Part shown: positions 1-8,338 of the stretch, one piece after another
Numbering within the stretch: position 1 is the first letter of the stretch
Layout: each line of letters opens with the position of its first letter
Assembly (NCBI RefSeq): GCF_016741935.1
Contig: NZ_JAERRG010000003.1
Coordinates: forward strand, 124,001 to 188,000
Length of the DNA stretch: 64,000 bases
Direction of reading: 5' to 3'
Source: Streptomyces endocoffeicus
GTDB lineage: Bacteria; Actinomycetota; Actinomycetes; Streptomycetales; Streptomycetaceae
Translations under genes and position numbers: made by a program
Notes under the pieces: generated by a model
Databases searched by the model: none
Told to the model about the DNA's origin: nothing
Seen by the model: only the letters and a program-made list of their open reading frames with translations

Positions 1-443
1 AGGTCGTACGTCCACAGCAGGCCCTCGAAGCCCTTGGCGAGGCGGGCGTCGAAGACACCTTCCTTCTCCAGGATCGGGAAGAGGAACGGCAGCCGGCGCA
101 CCAGGTGCGGGGCGTTCTTCCGGAAGCGGTGGCGCTCCAGGAGCGAGTGGCGGACCAGATTGACGTTGCCCTGCTCGATGTAGCGCAGACCGCCGTGCAC
201 CATCTTCGAGGACTTCGACGAGGTGCCGGAGGCGAAGTCGTCCTTCTCGACCAGGGCCGCGCGCAGACCGCGCGAGGCGGCGTCGAGCACGGCGTACGCC
301 CCGGTGATGCCACCTCCGATGACGAGCACGTCGTAGGTGTCGTCGGCCAGTTGGCGCTTGAGGGCGGCCCGGTCGAGCAGCAGCGGCGTCCGACGGGTCG
401 CCGCGGCGGTGCGCCGCGGTTTCCGGGCGGGCATGGTGATCAC
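1..443 (-). CDS. glpD: Glycerol-3-phosphate dehydrogenase, FAD-dependent (partial)
   Basis: Only the N-terminal ~148 residues lie in the window; the C-terminus is cut by the left edge. The sequence has the FAD-binding Rossmann motif GGGITGAYAVLDAASRG, then SGTSSKSSKMVHGGLRY and a RHSLLERHRF-type helix, all typical of GlpD, which oxidises sn-glycerol 3-phosphate to dihydroxyacetone phosphate at the membrane and passes electrons to quinone. I chose GTG at 443 because AGGAG lies 8 nt upstream; an in-frame ATG at 434 is further from it. It is the last visible gene of a leftward operon after an MFS permease and an FGGY kinase, which fits a kinase-plus-dehydrogenase polyol pathway. Related FAD-dependent polyol-phosphate dehydrogenases cannot be fully excluded from this fragment. 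Confidence 0.85.
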   Translation of the reverse strand, partial: MITMPARKPRRTAAATRRTPLLLDRAALKRQLADDTYDVLVIGGGITGAYAVLDAASRGLRAALVEKDDFASGTSSKSSKMVHGGLRYIEQGNVNLVRHSLLERHRFRKNAPHLVRRLPFLFPILEKEGVFDARLAKGFEGLLWTYD

Positions 444-516
444 AACATCAACTCCTGGTGTTTCGGTTCGGCGGCCGCGTGGTCGGCGGGCCGCCGGTGC
501 GACGGTCAGTGGGCCG

Positions 517-2094
517 TCAGCGGGGGGTGTGAGATTCGGGCGGGCCGTCCCGCGGGGGGAGCGGCGCGGGGTCGTTCAGATGGGCGCTCAGCACATCGCG
601 CCAGGCGGTGCGCAGTTCGGTGCGCTCGGCCGACGTGATCGACGGCTCGAAGATCCGGCCCTGTGGCTGCGCCTCGACGACCTCTTCGAGCGAGGCCCAC
701 AGGCCCCGGGCGACACCCGCCAGATACGCGGTGCCGCGCAGGCTCGCGGTGGCGGAGTCGGCGACCCGTTCCAGCGGCAGACCGGTCAGGTCGGCCTGGA
801 TCCGCATCAGCGGGTCGCTGCCGGCGACGCCGCCGCCGACCCGGAGCCGGGTGAACGGGGTGCCCATGGTGTCGGCGACCCCGTCGATCAGGTCGCACAC
901 CGAATGCGCGATCCCGTCGAGCACGGCGCGGGCGAGATCGGCGCGAGTGGTGGCGAGAGTGAGCCCGGTGAGGGACGCGGTGGCCTCCGGGTGCCAGACC
1001 GGCGTACGGACCCCGGCGAGCGCCGGGACGAAACGCGGGGTGCGGCCCGGCCGGGTGGGGACCCGGCCCGCTTCCTCACCGAGCTCCTTCGGCGACGCGA
1101 ACAGGCCCAGATCGTCACAGAGCCAGCGCAGCGCCGAACCCACGGTGGAGGTGTACGCCTCCAGGCTGTAGTGGCTGATGTCGCCCTGCCGCCGGCCGGG
1201 CTGGGCGAGCACCCCGGAGATGTCCGGCCGGGGCAGGGCGGGTGTGGTGCCGGTCGCCGCGTCGACGAACGCGCCGGTCCCATACATGCACATGCCCTGT
1301 CCGGCGGAGAGACCGCCGAGCGCGACGAGTGCGGCGTGCTGGTCGCCCATGGAGGCGGCCAGCGGGACGGCGATACCGAGGGCGGCCGGGTCGGTCGTAC
1401 CGAATCCGGCGTCGTCGGAGCGGAGCTCCGGCAGCAGGCCGAGGGGGAAGCCGAGGTGGCCGATCCACTCCTCGTCCCAGGCGTGCCGCTCCAGCAGGTA
1501 GCCACCGGTGGACGCGGCGTTGGTCGGGGTGGTGGCGTGCACGGCACCACCGGTGAGGCGCCAGATCAGCCAGGTGTCGACGGTGCCGAAGAGCAGCCGC
1601 CCCGCCCGGTGCGCCTCGGCCACCTCCGGGTGCGCGGCGATCTGCCGGGCGGCCCAGCGGAACGGGGCGCGGGCGCCGACCGGCCGGCCCTGCCGGGCCA
1701 GCAGGACGGCGTCCCACTCCGCCTCGTAGGCGGTGAGCTCATGCGCGTACCGGCGGTCCTGCCACACCACCGCGGGCAGCAAGGGCAGCCCGGTGACCCG
1801 GTCCCACAGCATGGCCGTGGCACGCTGTGTGGACAGCGCGACCGAGGTGATCTCGACGCCGTCCTCGCGTGCCCCGCCGACGGCCCGGCGCGCCACCTCG
1901 AGGGTGGCGGTCCAGATCTCCATCGGGTCCTGCTCGACCGAGAGGTCATTCGGATGGCTGACCTTGATCGGCCGGTAGAACACCTCGTGGGTGGCGCCCG
2001 AGTCGAGCACGACTCCGGCCCGGGTGCCCGTGGTGCCCTCGTCGATGGACAGCACACCGCGCCGTGGGGAGGCGCCGGGGAACCTCTGGGTCAT
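517..2094 (-). CDS. FGGY-family carbohydrate kinase, glycerol kinase-like
   Basis: This 525-residue protein would phosphorylate glycerol or a related polyol with ATP in the cytoplasm. Near the N-terminus it has SIDEGTTGTRAGVV, matching the phosphate-1 motif of glycerol kinases (usually IDQGTTSTRA); mid-protein it has TVDTWLIWRLTGG, GDQHAALVALGG and MYGTGAF, all FGGY landmarks, and later GGGVAGSDPLMRIQADLTG. The start at 2094 has GAAAGG about 6 nt upstream and fits the family length of roughly 500. The Gln-to-Glu change in the first motif and the MFS neighbour instead of a GlpF channel leave the substrate open (glycerol, erythritol or another polyol). It lies between the permease and the dehydrogenase, about 73 bp from the latter. 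Confidence 0.85.
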   Translation of the reverse strand: MTQRFPGASPRRGVLSIDEGTTGTRAGVVLDSGATHEVFYRPIKVSHPNDLSVEQDPMEIWTATLEVARRAVGGAREDGVEITSVALSTQRATAMLWDRVTGLPLLPAVVWQDRRYAHELTAYEAEWDAVLLARQGRPVGARAPFRWAARQIAAHPEVAEAHRAGRLLFGTVDTWLIWRLTGGAVHATTPTNAASTGGYLLERHAWDEEWIGHLGFPLGLLPELRSDDAGFGTTDPAALGIAVPLAASMGDQHAALVALGGLSAGQGMCMYGTGAFVDAATGTTPALPRPDISGVLAQPGRRQGDISHYSLEAYTSTVGSALRWLCDDLGLFASPKELGEEAGRVPTRPGRTPRFVPALAGVRTPVWHPEATASLTGLTLATTRADLARAVLDGIAHSVCDLIDGVADTMGTPFTRLRVGGGVAGSDPLMRIQADLTGLPLERVADSATASLRGTAYLAGVARGLWASLEEVVEAQPQGRIFEPSITSAERTELRTAWRDVLSAHLNDPAPLPPRDGPPESHTPR

Positions 2095-2140
2095 GGCAGC
2101 CCTTTCATTCGAGCACCGCGAGCGAGCCGTGCGGAGGGAT

Positions 2141-2252
2141 TCGTAGGGGAAGGATTCGGGAGGGGACGGATACGGGAGGGGACGGACGCGGCGGAGACGG
2201 AGGGAGGGGATACGGAAGGGACGCACACGGAGGGAGGGGAGGGGATCACCGC
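2141..2252 (+). repeat. G-rich imperfect repeat tract between permease and kinase genes
   Basis: The gap between the kinase start and the permease stop holds many GGGAGGGGA and ACGGAGGGAGGGGA units in tandem, all with G on the plus strand. The leftward mRNA is therefore C-rich here. The density of runs of three or four G makes G-quadruplex formation on the plus strand possible. No gene is seen. Confidence 0.5.
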
Positions 2253-2277
2253 ACTGTGCGCCAGGTCCGGCGGTGGG

Positions 2278-3708
2278 TCAGCGCGCGGTCACGGAGAGCG
2301 CCGCAGTGGCCTCGCGGTCCTGTCCGGCGACCTCGTCGGGCGAGGCGGCCTTCATCGGGTCCCACTTGATCACCAGGCAGGTGATCAGGCCGAGCAGCGG
2401 CACGATGGACAGCGTCAGGAAGGTATCGGCGAGTCCGAGCGAGTCCTTGATCTGCGGAAACAGATACAGGCCGGCGACACTGCCGAAGCTGCCGACCATC
2501 CCGGTGACACCGGTGCCCAGGGCGCGGACGTCACTGGTGTACGAGAGCGCGGCGATGGACTTGCCATTGGCCCCGGGGCCCGCCGAGTGACAGAGGATGA
2601 ACAGCACCGGCAGCAGGAACGCCACGGCCGTGGGTACCTTCTCGAAGGTTAGTCCCATCGCCACCAGGGCCACGAAGACCCCGGCGAAACCGGCGGCGGA
2701 GCTGAGCCGCAGGCCGAGGCGGCGGCCGAAGTACGCGGACAGCAGCCCGCCCGCGATACCGAAGGCGTTGAACACCATCGAGCCGATGGTGGCCTTCTCG
2801 AAGCTCTCGCCGAAGATCGTCAGGCTGATCAGCGGGAGGTACCAGCCGACCGCGAAGTACTGCATCGACTGCCCGAGCGAGATCACCGACGAGAGGATCG
2901 TGCGCGGCAGGTACTCGCCCTTGAACAGCAATCCGGTCTGGCGGAACCCGATGGCCGGCGCCTCGGCCGCGGTGCGGGTCTTCGCGTCGGGCGTACCGAC
3001 GACGGCCTTGATCCCGTAGATCCGGTCCAGGTTGGCGACGGACTCGTCCAGCCGGCCCTGGCCGGCCAGCCAGGCGGGGCTCTCCTTGAGCATCAGCGCC
3101 TGGCTCAGCAGCAGCGCGACGGCGACGACCGCGGCCGAGCCGACCGACCAGCGCCAGATGTCGGCGCCGACGTCCAGGTTGAAGAAGACCAGGGCCAGGA
3201 CGAGGTTGCTGGTGGTGGCGACGTACCAGACGGCTTGCCACAGGTTGAGCCGGCCGCCCAGCTTCGCGGGCGTGTACTCGGCGAGCAGCGCCATGGCGAC
3301 CGCGAAGTCGATGCCGTACGCGACACCCACCAGGACCCGGCCGAGCCATACGACGGTGAAGCCACCGGCGAACGCGGCGAGCAGGCCACCCGCGAGCGCG
3401 AACACCTTGGCGATGAGCAGTGGGGGAACGCGGCCGATGCGGGTGGCGAGCCAGCCACCGAGGGGGTTGAAGATGATGGCCAGCGCCGGAGCGGTGGCCG
3501 TGAGGACCGAGACTTGGGTGCTGGTGAGCTCCATCTGGGTCGTCATGGGCCCCAGACCGGCGCTCAGCGCCGCGTTCGAGTAGGCGTCGAGGAACAGCCC
3601 GCCGAACACGAGGAACCAGATGATCTGCGCCCGGCCGGTGATCTTTCCCAGCCCATCGATGAGCGCGACGACGTCGGCGACGCCTCTGACGCTCGGACGT
3701 TGTGCCAT
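2278..3708 (-). CDS. MFS transporter, sugar-porter type
   Basis: A 476-residue polytopic membrane protein of about 12 hydrophobic segments. The N-terminal half has the MFS loop pattern (GGWLATRIGRVPPLL) and WLGRVLVGVAYGIDFAVAMALLAEY, close to the sugar-porter signature; PAWLAGQGRLDESVANLDRI lies in the central cytoplasmic loop, as in sugar porters. It probably imports the polyol used by the downstream kinase and dehydrogenase, replacing the GlpF facilitator seen in standard glycerol operons. The ATG at 3708 has GAAGG upstream. It is the first gene of the leftward operon, with a 183-bp G-rich gap before the kinase. Confidence 0.85.
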   Translation of the reverse strand: MAQRPSVRGVADVVALIDGLGKITGRAQIIWFLVFGGLFLDAYSNAALSAGLGPMTTQMELTSTQVSVLTATAPALAIIFNPLGGWLATRIGRVPPLLIAKVFALAGGLLAAFAGGFTVVWLGRVLVGVAYGIDFAVAMALLAEYTPAKLGGRLNLWQAVWYVATTSNLVLALVFFNLDVGADIWRWSVGSAAVVAVALLLSQALMLKESPAWLAGQGRLDESVANLDRIYGIKAVVGTPDAKTRTAAEAPAIGFRQTGLLFKGEYLPRTILSSVISLGQSMQYFAVGWYLPLISLTIFGESFEKATIGSMVFNAFGIAGGLLSAYFGRRLGLRLSSAAGFAGVFVALVAMGLTFEKVPTAVAFLLPVLFILCHSAGPGANGKSIAALSYTSDVRALGTGVTGMVGSFGSVAGLYLFPQIKDSLGLADTFLTLSIVPLLGLITCLVIKWDPMKAASPDEVAGQDREATAALSVTAR

Positions 3709-3887
3709 GAATCCGCCTTCGAGGAAGACCTACCGGCGGCACGGGGAGCACAGAAAAAACAGGCACGACGAAGCCACCGACAGGTGGTCTGTGTCTGTGC
3801 CTGCCAAAAGACTGCGGAAAGCGCCGCAGCACGTGAACTGCTGGAACCGCCAATGACGCGGTGCAGCGAGATTAGGAACGGGCCATG

Positions 3888-3924
3888 CGAAACGTCAAGG
3901 GTTTCGGCCAAGTTACCGAAACGT
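3888..3924. promoter_or_regulatory. Putative operator of the polyol operon
   Basis: GTTTCGG at 3901-3907 and CCGAAAC at 3916-3922 form a 7-bp inverted repeat with an 8-bp spacer. A further CGAAACGT at 3888-3895 is repeated directly at 3917-3924. The group lies about 180-215 bp upstream of the permease start in the 441-bp gap (3709-4149) that separates the divergent permease and lipoprotein genes, so it is placed to bind a regulator. No regulator gene is adjacent within the window. The rest of the gap shows nothing I can assign. Confidence 0.4.
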
Positions 3925-4149
3925 GACGGGCCGGTCCGTACGCATGGCCCGCCGGTGAGGTCAGCCACGACTGGCTCGCGGTGCGCGGTTGGTCGATGGC
4001 GCTCACGGCGTCGGCGTGTAACAGGAATGTATTAGCGGGCGGTCGGGCGGAACGGTCCGTGGATCGAGTCGATCTTGGGGGCCAGAAACGCTCGCTCGTA
4101 CCGACTCGTACCGAGCAGGCGGCACCCCCAACCGATCCTGAGGAAAACG

Positions 4150-4797
4150 ATGCGCATACACAAGCTCACCATCGCCGCCTTGGCCGTTGCCGCGGGTCTC
4201 TCGCTCACGGCCTGCCAGAACGACGACGACAGCGCGGGGAAGAGCGACCCGTCGTCCGCGTCGAGTGCGTCTTCCTCGGGTGGTGGTTCGGGCTCGGGCG
4301 GCTCGGATCAGGGCGGCGGGAAGGACTCCGGCGAGCAGGGCACAGCCGCCGGGACCGGCTCCAACGAGGACGGCAAGATCGACAAGTGCCGCACCGACGA
4401 GCTGGAGGTCACGGCGGCGGACCGCACCATCGACGGCGACGGCGAGGGCACCGTCGCGGTGACGCTGAAGAACGGTGGCGGCCGGGACTGCGCGATCTCC
4501 GGGTTCGCGGGCGTCGACCTGAAGACCAGCGAGGGGGCGCTGTCCGCGAAGCGCAGTGGTCAGCCGGCCGACACGCATATCCTCAAGGACGGGGAGTCGA
4601 CGTACTTCGGCGTCAACTACCCGGTCAATGACTCGGGCGGCTCCGGCGTCCGCGTCACGGGGCTCGTGGTGACCCCGCCGAACGAGACGAAGTCGGTCAC
4701 CCTCGACTGGCCGGGCGGTGGCACACTCCCCGTCACGGACGGTTCCGGCTCCCCGGTGAAGGTCGGCCCGATCGGGGGCATCGGTCAGGGCGGCTGA
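4150..4797 (+). CDS. Secreted lipoprotein with DUF4232-like domain
   Basis: A 215-residue protein. It starts with a basic n-region and hydrophobic stretch ending in the lipobox L-T-A-C (residues 19-22), so Cys22 should be lipidated and anchor it outside the membrane. A Ser/Gly-rich linker (about 30-75) precedes a compact domain beginning KCRTDELEVTA with a second Cys near RDCAISGF; this two-Cys beta-sandwich pattern and its small length fit the actinobacterial DUF4232 lipoproteins, whose function is unknown. GAGGAAAACG directly before ATG 4150 supports the start. The gene is followed at 14 bp by a strong hairpin terminator and appears monocistronic. Confidence 0.85.
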   Translation: MRIHKLTIAALAVAAGLSLTACQNDDDSAGKSDPSSASSASSSGGGSGSGGSDQGGGKDSGEQGTAAGTGSNEDGKIDKCRTDELEVTAADRTIDGDGEGTVAVTLKNGGGRDCAISGFAGVDLKTSEGALSAKRSGQPADTHILKDGESTYFGVNYPVNDSGGSGVRVTGLVVTPPNETKSVTLDWPGGGTLPVTDGSGSPVKVGPIGGIGQGG

Positions 4798-4810
4798 CCC
4801 GCACCGCCCC

Positions 4811-4855
4811 AGGGTGCTCGGGCAGCGGCACACGCCGCTGCCCGAGCACCCTTTT
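4811..4855 (+). terminator. Rho-independent terminator
   Basis: A perfect 19-bp stem (4811-4829 with 4834-4852) closes a 4-nt ACAC loop, and the stem-closing T is followed by TTT. It directly follows the lipoprotein gene and faces the 3' end of the leftward exporter gene. Confidence 0.9.
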
Positions 4856-5022
4856 CGTGCTGTGCCGCGACGGTCTGCCGCCCGCACGATTCCCGGAGAA
4901 CACCGTCCCCGCCGGCTCGTCGGTCCTGCGGGGACGGTGGCGTTGGCCCGGGTGACCACCCGGCCAAGACCCGGACACCGTGCCAGGAAGACCCGGGCAC
5001 CGCGCCAGGTGAAACGCGCGGG

Positions 5023-7704
5023 CTAGTCCCGCATGACCTCGGGCTCGTGCCGACGCAGCAGGCGGGCCACCACGAAGCCGCAGATCAGCCCGATCGCCAG
5101 GAGCACACCGAGGTCGATGCCCCACTGGGTGACGGTGTGGGCCCACAGCGGGTCGAGATCGTCCGGCTTGTCGAGGTTCCAGGGCGGCATGGTGTGCGCG
5201 AGGTCGAGTGTGGTCCCGGCGCCGGCCACCCCCCAGCGGGCGGGCATCAGCCAGCCGATCTGTTCGATGCCCGGAGAGTCGAACAGCTTGAAGAGGACCC
5301 CGGTGAAGACGACCTGGACGACGGCGAACATCACGAGCAGTGGCATGGTCTTCTCCGGGGTCCGCACCAGCGCGGAGATGACCAGACCGAACAGCATGGT
5401 GGTGAAGCCCAGCGCACTGACGACCACGCAGACCTCGACGGCCGTGGGCATGAGCAGCCCCTGGGCGGGCAGTTGACGGACGGAGAAGCCGATCGCGCAG
5501 ATGATGACACCCTGCAGCGCGGTGATCAGACCGAGGACGATCACCTTCGACATCAGATACGCGGATCGGGACAGACCCGTGGCTCTCTCCCGTTCGTAGA
5601 TCACCCGTTCCTTGATCAATTCACGTACGGAGTTGGCCGCGCCGGAGAAGCACATGCCGACGACCAGCACCAGCAGAATGGTTCCGGACTCCTGGTTGTA
5701 GCGGAAACCGCTGTCGGGCGGTGGCGGGGCGAGTCCGTATTTCGCCGGAATCAGACAGCTCACTCCGCCCAGCACGGCCGGGAGCAGCAGCATCAGCGCC
5801 ATGAAGCCCCTGTCGGAGGCGATGACCGACACATAGCGGCGCATCAGCGTCCACAACTGGCCGATCCAGCCCTGTGGTTTGGGCTGCAGAGCTCGTGCGC
5901 GCGGCTGCGTCGCGGGGGCGCCCGGATGCTGCTGCGGCGGTACGGCCGAGTCGATCTCCGCGATGCACCGCTCGTACTGCCGGGAAGCCCGCCAGCGCCC
6001 GCCCCAGTCGTCGTCGTGATGGTCCTCGAAGGCGGAGAAGACATCGGCCCAGCTGTCGTGACCGAAGAAGTCCAGGGCCTCGTCCGGGGGACCGAAATAG
6101 GCTGCGGAGCCACCGGGCGCCATGACCAACACCCGGTCACACATGGACAGTTCGGCGACCGAGTGGGTCACCACCAGCACGGTGCGGCCGTCATCGGCGA
6201 GCTCCCGCAGCAACTTCATGACGGAACGGTCCAGGCCCGGGTCCAGACCGGAGGTGGGCTCGTCGAGGAAGAGCAGGGAGGGCTTGGTCAGCAGTTCCAG
6301 GGCGACGGACACCCGTTTGCGCTGACCGCCGGAGAGCGAGGCGACCTTCTTGCCCCGGTGGGCGTCGAGCCTGAGCTCCTGGAGCACCTCGTCGATACGG
6401 GCCTTGCGCTCGGCCGCCTTGGTGTCACCGGGAAAGCGGAGCCTGGCGGCGTACTTCAGAGCGGTGTCGACGGTCAGCTCCTTGTGCAGGATGTCATCCT
6501 GCGGGACGAGACCGATACGGCGGCGCAACTCGGCGAACTGGGCGTAGAGATCGCGGTGGTCGTAGAGCACCTGACCACGGTCGGCGGGCCGGTAGCCGGT
6601 GAGTGCGCGCAGCAGGGTGGACTTTCCGGAGCCCGACGGCCCGATCACCGCGACCAGCGACTTCTCGGGGACACCGAAGGAGACGTCGTCCAGGATGGTC
6701 TTGCCGCGCCCGACGGTCACCGTCAGATTGCGGGCGGTGAAGGAGACCTCACCGGTGTCGACGAACTCCTCCAGCCGGTCTCCGGCGAGACGGAAGGTGG
6801 AGTGGCCGACACCGACGATGTCGTACGGGCCGATGACCTGGCGGCGGTCCACGGGCTGCCCATTGACATAGGTGCCGTTGTGACTGCCGAGGTCGACGAT
6901 TTCGAAGCGGCCACCGGGCAGGGGCCGGAACTCCGCGTGGTAGCGGGAGACATACGGACCCTCCACCACGAGTTCGTTGTCCTGCGCGCGACCGATACGC
7001 AGCCGTTGTCCCAGGTCGAGTCGGTGGACGCCCGAGGGGTCCCGGTCGACGAAAAGGGCCGCGGCGGCTCCACGGGGACCGGCTGCGGGTTCTTCGGGCC
7101 GGTGGCTGTCCCGGGCATCACCCGCGGCTACGGGAGTCGTGGGAACCGCGGCACGGGTGGGGGCGGACGCGGGGTGGTGGGGGAGTGGCCGGAACAGGTC
7201 GTCGCCTTGGGCCGCCGCCCCCGTGGGGGCTCCCGGACCCTCCCCCGCCCGGGGACCGGGCACCACCGGGGGTGTGGCGGCGGCCGCCTCCGATGTGCCC
7301 CGATCCGTGGCACCCCCGGCACTGGGACGGGCCTCGCCCTGGGGCAGCCCCGCGCGTATTCGGGCGTCAGCACGCACCTGATCGTCACCCACCGCCGCCG
7401 GGGCTCCGGTGAAGACCCCGGTGAAGTCCAGCCGCGTGCCGGTGGAGACGTCTCCCAGCCGGACGATCGAACCGTGGCCGATCTCCAACCGCTGGATACG
7501 ACGCCCTTCGGCGAACGTGCCATTCGCGCTGCCGAGATCTTCGATGACCCACGTCCCGCCGTCACAACGGATCACGAGGTGCCGCCGGGAGACTCGGCGG
7601 TCGATGCACGAGATGTCGGCCTGCTGGTCGCGCCCGATGGTGTAGCTCCGGGACGCGTCCAGGGTCCAGGTGCGTCCATTGGCATGCAGTACAAGTTCCG
7701 GCAC
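5023..7704 (-). CDS. FHA-FHA-ABC exporter, ABC-2/ABCG type half transporter
   Basis: An 893-residue fusion. Two forkhead-associated domains come first: one around 22-70 (IGRDQQADISCIDRRVSRRH, then GSANGTF) and one around 235-285 (IGRAQDNELV, VSRYHAEF, GSHNGTYVNG). A Pro/Ala-rich linker lies between them. An ABC ATPase follows with Walker A GPSGSGKSTLL, signature LSGGQRKRVSVAL and Walker B LLFLDEPTSGLD, then a six-segment ABC-2 type membrane domain (about 625-880). Nucleotide domain before membrane domain is the ABCG order, so it probably works as a homodimer. FHA domains bind phosphothreonine, so export may be gated by a Ser/Thr kinase; that is inference. GTG 7704 follows GGGG at 5 nt. Cargo is unknown. 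Confidence 0.88.
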   Translation of the reverse strand: MPELVLHANGRTWTLDASRSYTIGRDQQADISCIDRRVSRRHLVIRCDGGTWVIEDLGSANGTFAEGRRIQRLEIGHGSIVRLGDVSTGTRLDFTGVFTGAPAAVGDDQVRADARIRAGLPQGEARPSAGGATDRGTSEAAAATPPVVPGPRAGEGPGAPTGAAAQGDDLFRPLPHHPASAPTRAAVPTTPVAAGDARDSHRPEEPAAGPRGAAAALFVDRDPSGVHRLDLGQRLRIGRAQDNELVVEGPYVSRYHAEFRPLPGGRFEIVDLGSHNGTYVNGQPVDRRQVIGPYDIVGVGHSTFRLAGDRLEEFVDTGEVSFTARNLTVTVGRGKTILDDVSFGVPEKSLVAVIGPSGSGKSTLLRALTGYRPADRGQVLYDHRDLYAQFAELRRRIGLVPQDDILHKELTVDTALKYAARLRFPGDTKAAERKARIDEVLQELRLDAHRGKKVASLSGGQRKRVSVALELLTKPSLLFLDEPTSGLDPGLDRSVMKLLRELADDGRTVLVVTHSVAELSMCDRVLVMAPGGSAAYFGPPDEALDFFGHDSWADVFSAFEDHHDDDWGGRWRASRQYERCIAEIDSAVPPQQHPGAPATQPRARALQPKPQGWIGQLWTLMRRYVSVIASDRGFMALMLLLPAVLGGVSCLIPAKYGLAPPPPDSGFRYNQESGTILLVLVVGMCFSGAANSVRELIKERVIYERERATGLSRSAYLMSKVIVLGLITALQGVIICAIGFSVRQLPAQGLLMPTAVEVCVVVSALGFTTMLFGLVISALVRTPEKTMPLLVMFAVVQVVFTGVLFKLFDSPGIEQIGWLMPARWGVAGAGTTLDLAHTMPPWNLDKPDDLDPLWAHTVTQWGIDLGVLLAIGLICGFVVARLLRRHEPEVMRD

Positions 7705-7821
7705 GTCTGCCCCAAGTCGGTCGTGTGCACCGAGGCCGTCTGCGCCAGGACAGACGACGGCTCGGACGGTTGTTCCTGCGGTTCCGGTGTGCGCCCGGAC
7801 GTCCCGCGTGCTGATTGAGCG

Positions 7822-8004
7822 TCATACGCTATGCGGCGCGAGCCGGCCAACCACCACCGGGCCGTACGCCAACTCGCTCATCGGCGGGCCGTGCCCCGGT
7901 TCCCCGGGAACCGAGCCGTGCGTTTCCCGACGAACGCGACGGGCTGCGCGCGGACGATCGGTGCGGTCGTCGGCGATGCGGTCGAAGTGTTCGTCGGGCA
8001 TCAC
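7822..8004 (-). CDS. Possible small hypothetical protein
   Basis: A 60-residue ORF starts GTG-ATG at 8004/8001 with GAGGA 9 nt upstream of the GTG. It begins MPDEHFDRIADDRTDRP and ends in a short hydrophobic stretch around ELAYGPVVVGRL. There is no recognised domain, signal peptide or metal motif. It would be transcribed toward the FHA-ABC gene, ending 117 bp before that gene's start. The ribosome binding site is the only positive evidence; a chance ORF in GC-rich DNA is quite possible. Confidence 0.25.
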   Translation of the reverse strand: MMPDEHFDRIADDRTDRPRAARRVRRETHGSVPGEPGHGPPMSELAYGPVVVGRLAPHSV

Positions 8005-8030
8005 AGCGGTGTGTCCTCGTGGTATCGGAG

Positions 8031-8062
8031 TCGGGGTCGGGGCGGGGTCGGGGCGGGGTCGG
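8031..8062 (+). repeat. G-rich short tandem repeat
   Basis: TCGGGG and GGCGGGGTCGG units repeat about every 10-11 bp, giving at least five runs of four G on the plus strand. It could form a G-quadruplex. It lies just upstream of the possible small ORF on the minus strand. Confidence 0.45.
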
Positions 8063-8338
8063 AATCCGAGTTGGTCAGCCGTGCGCGTCCCGGACCGGGA
8101 CACGCCGGAGCTTACGGGCATGGCCGGTATGGAAGAGGGCGCGTGACATGCGGAGGTTGCGCGTCATGGCACGGTGCCGGGGATTCCACCCGCGTCCCGC
8201 GCCGCCGGCAGCACGGCAGCGGCCGCCGGCGCCCGTCGATCAGGCCGCCGGACCTCCTGGAGGGCATCATCCACACGGCGATCACCCGGGAGTAGGACGC
8301 GCGGTGCCTTCCGTCGTGGCTGTCCAGGGTGCTGTGCG

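Larger units (their letters stand above)
7705..8338. other. 634-bp gap between exporter and methyltransferase-NUDIX genes
   Basis: No recognisable protein family is encoded here on either strand. It contains a G-rich repeat near 8031-8062 and one possible short leftward ORF (7822-8004), listed separately. The 5' part presumably carries the promoter of the leftward FHA-ABC gene, but I could not pick out convincing -35/-10 boxes. Confidence 0.5.

Noticed and set aside
337..2652. Plus-strand open frame of 771 codons over the kinase gene
   Set aside because: Antisense to the FGGY kinase and MFS gene; no motif and biased composition.
5047..7818. Plus-strand open frame of 923 codons opposite the FHA-ABC gene
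   Set aside because: The minus-strand protein has FHA, Walker and signature motifs; the opposite frame has none.
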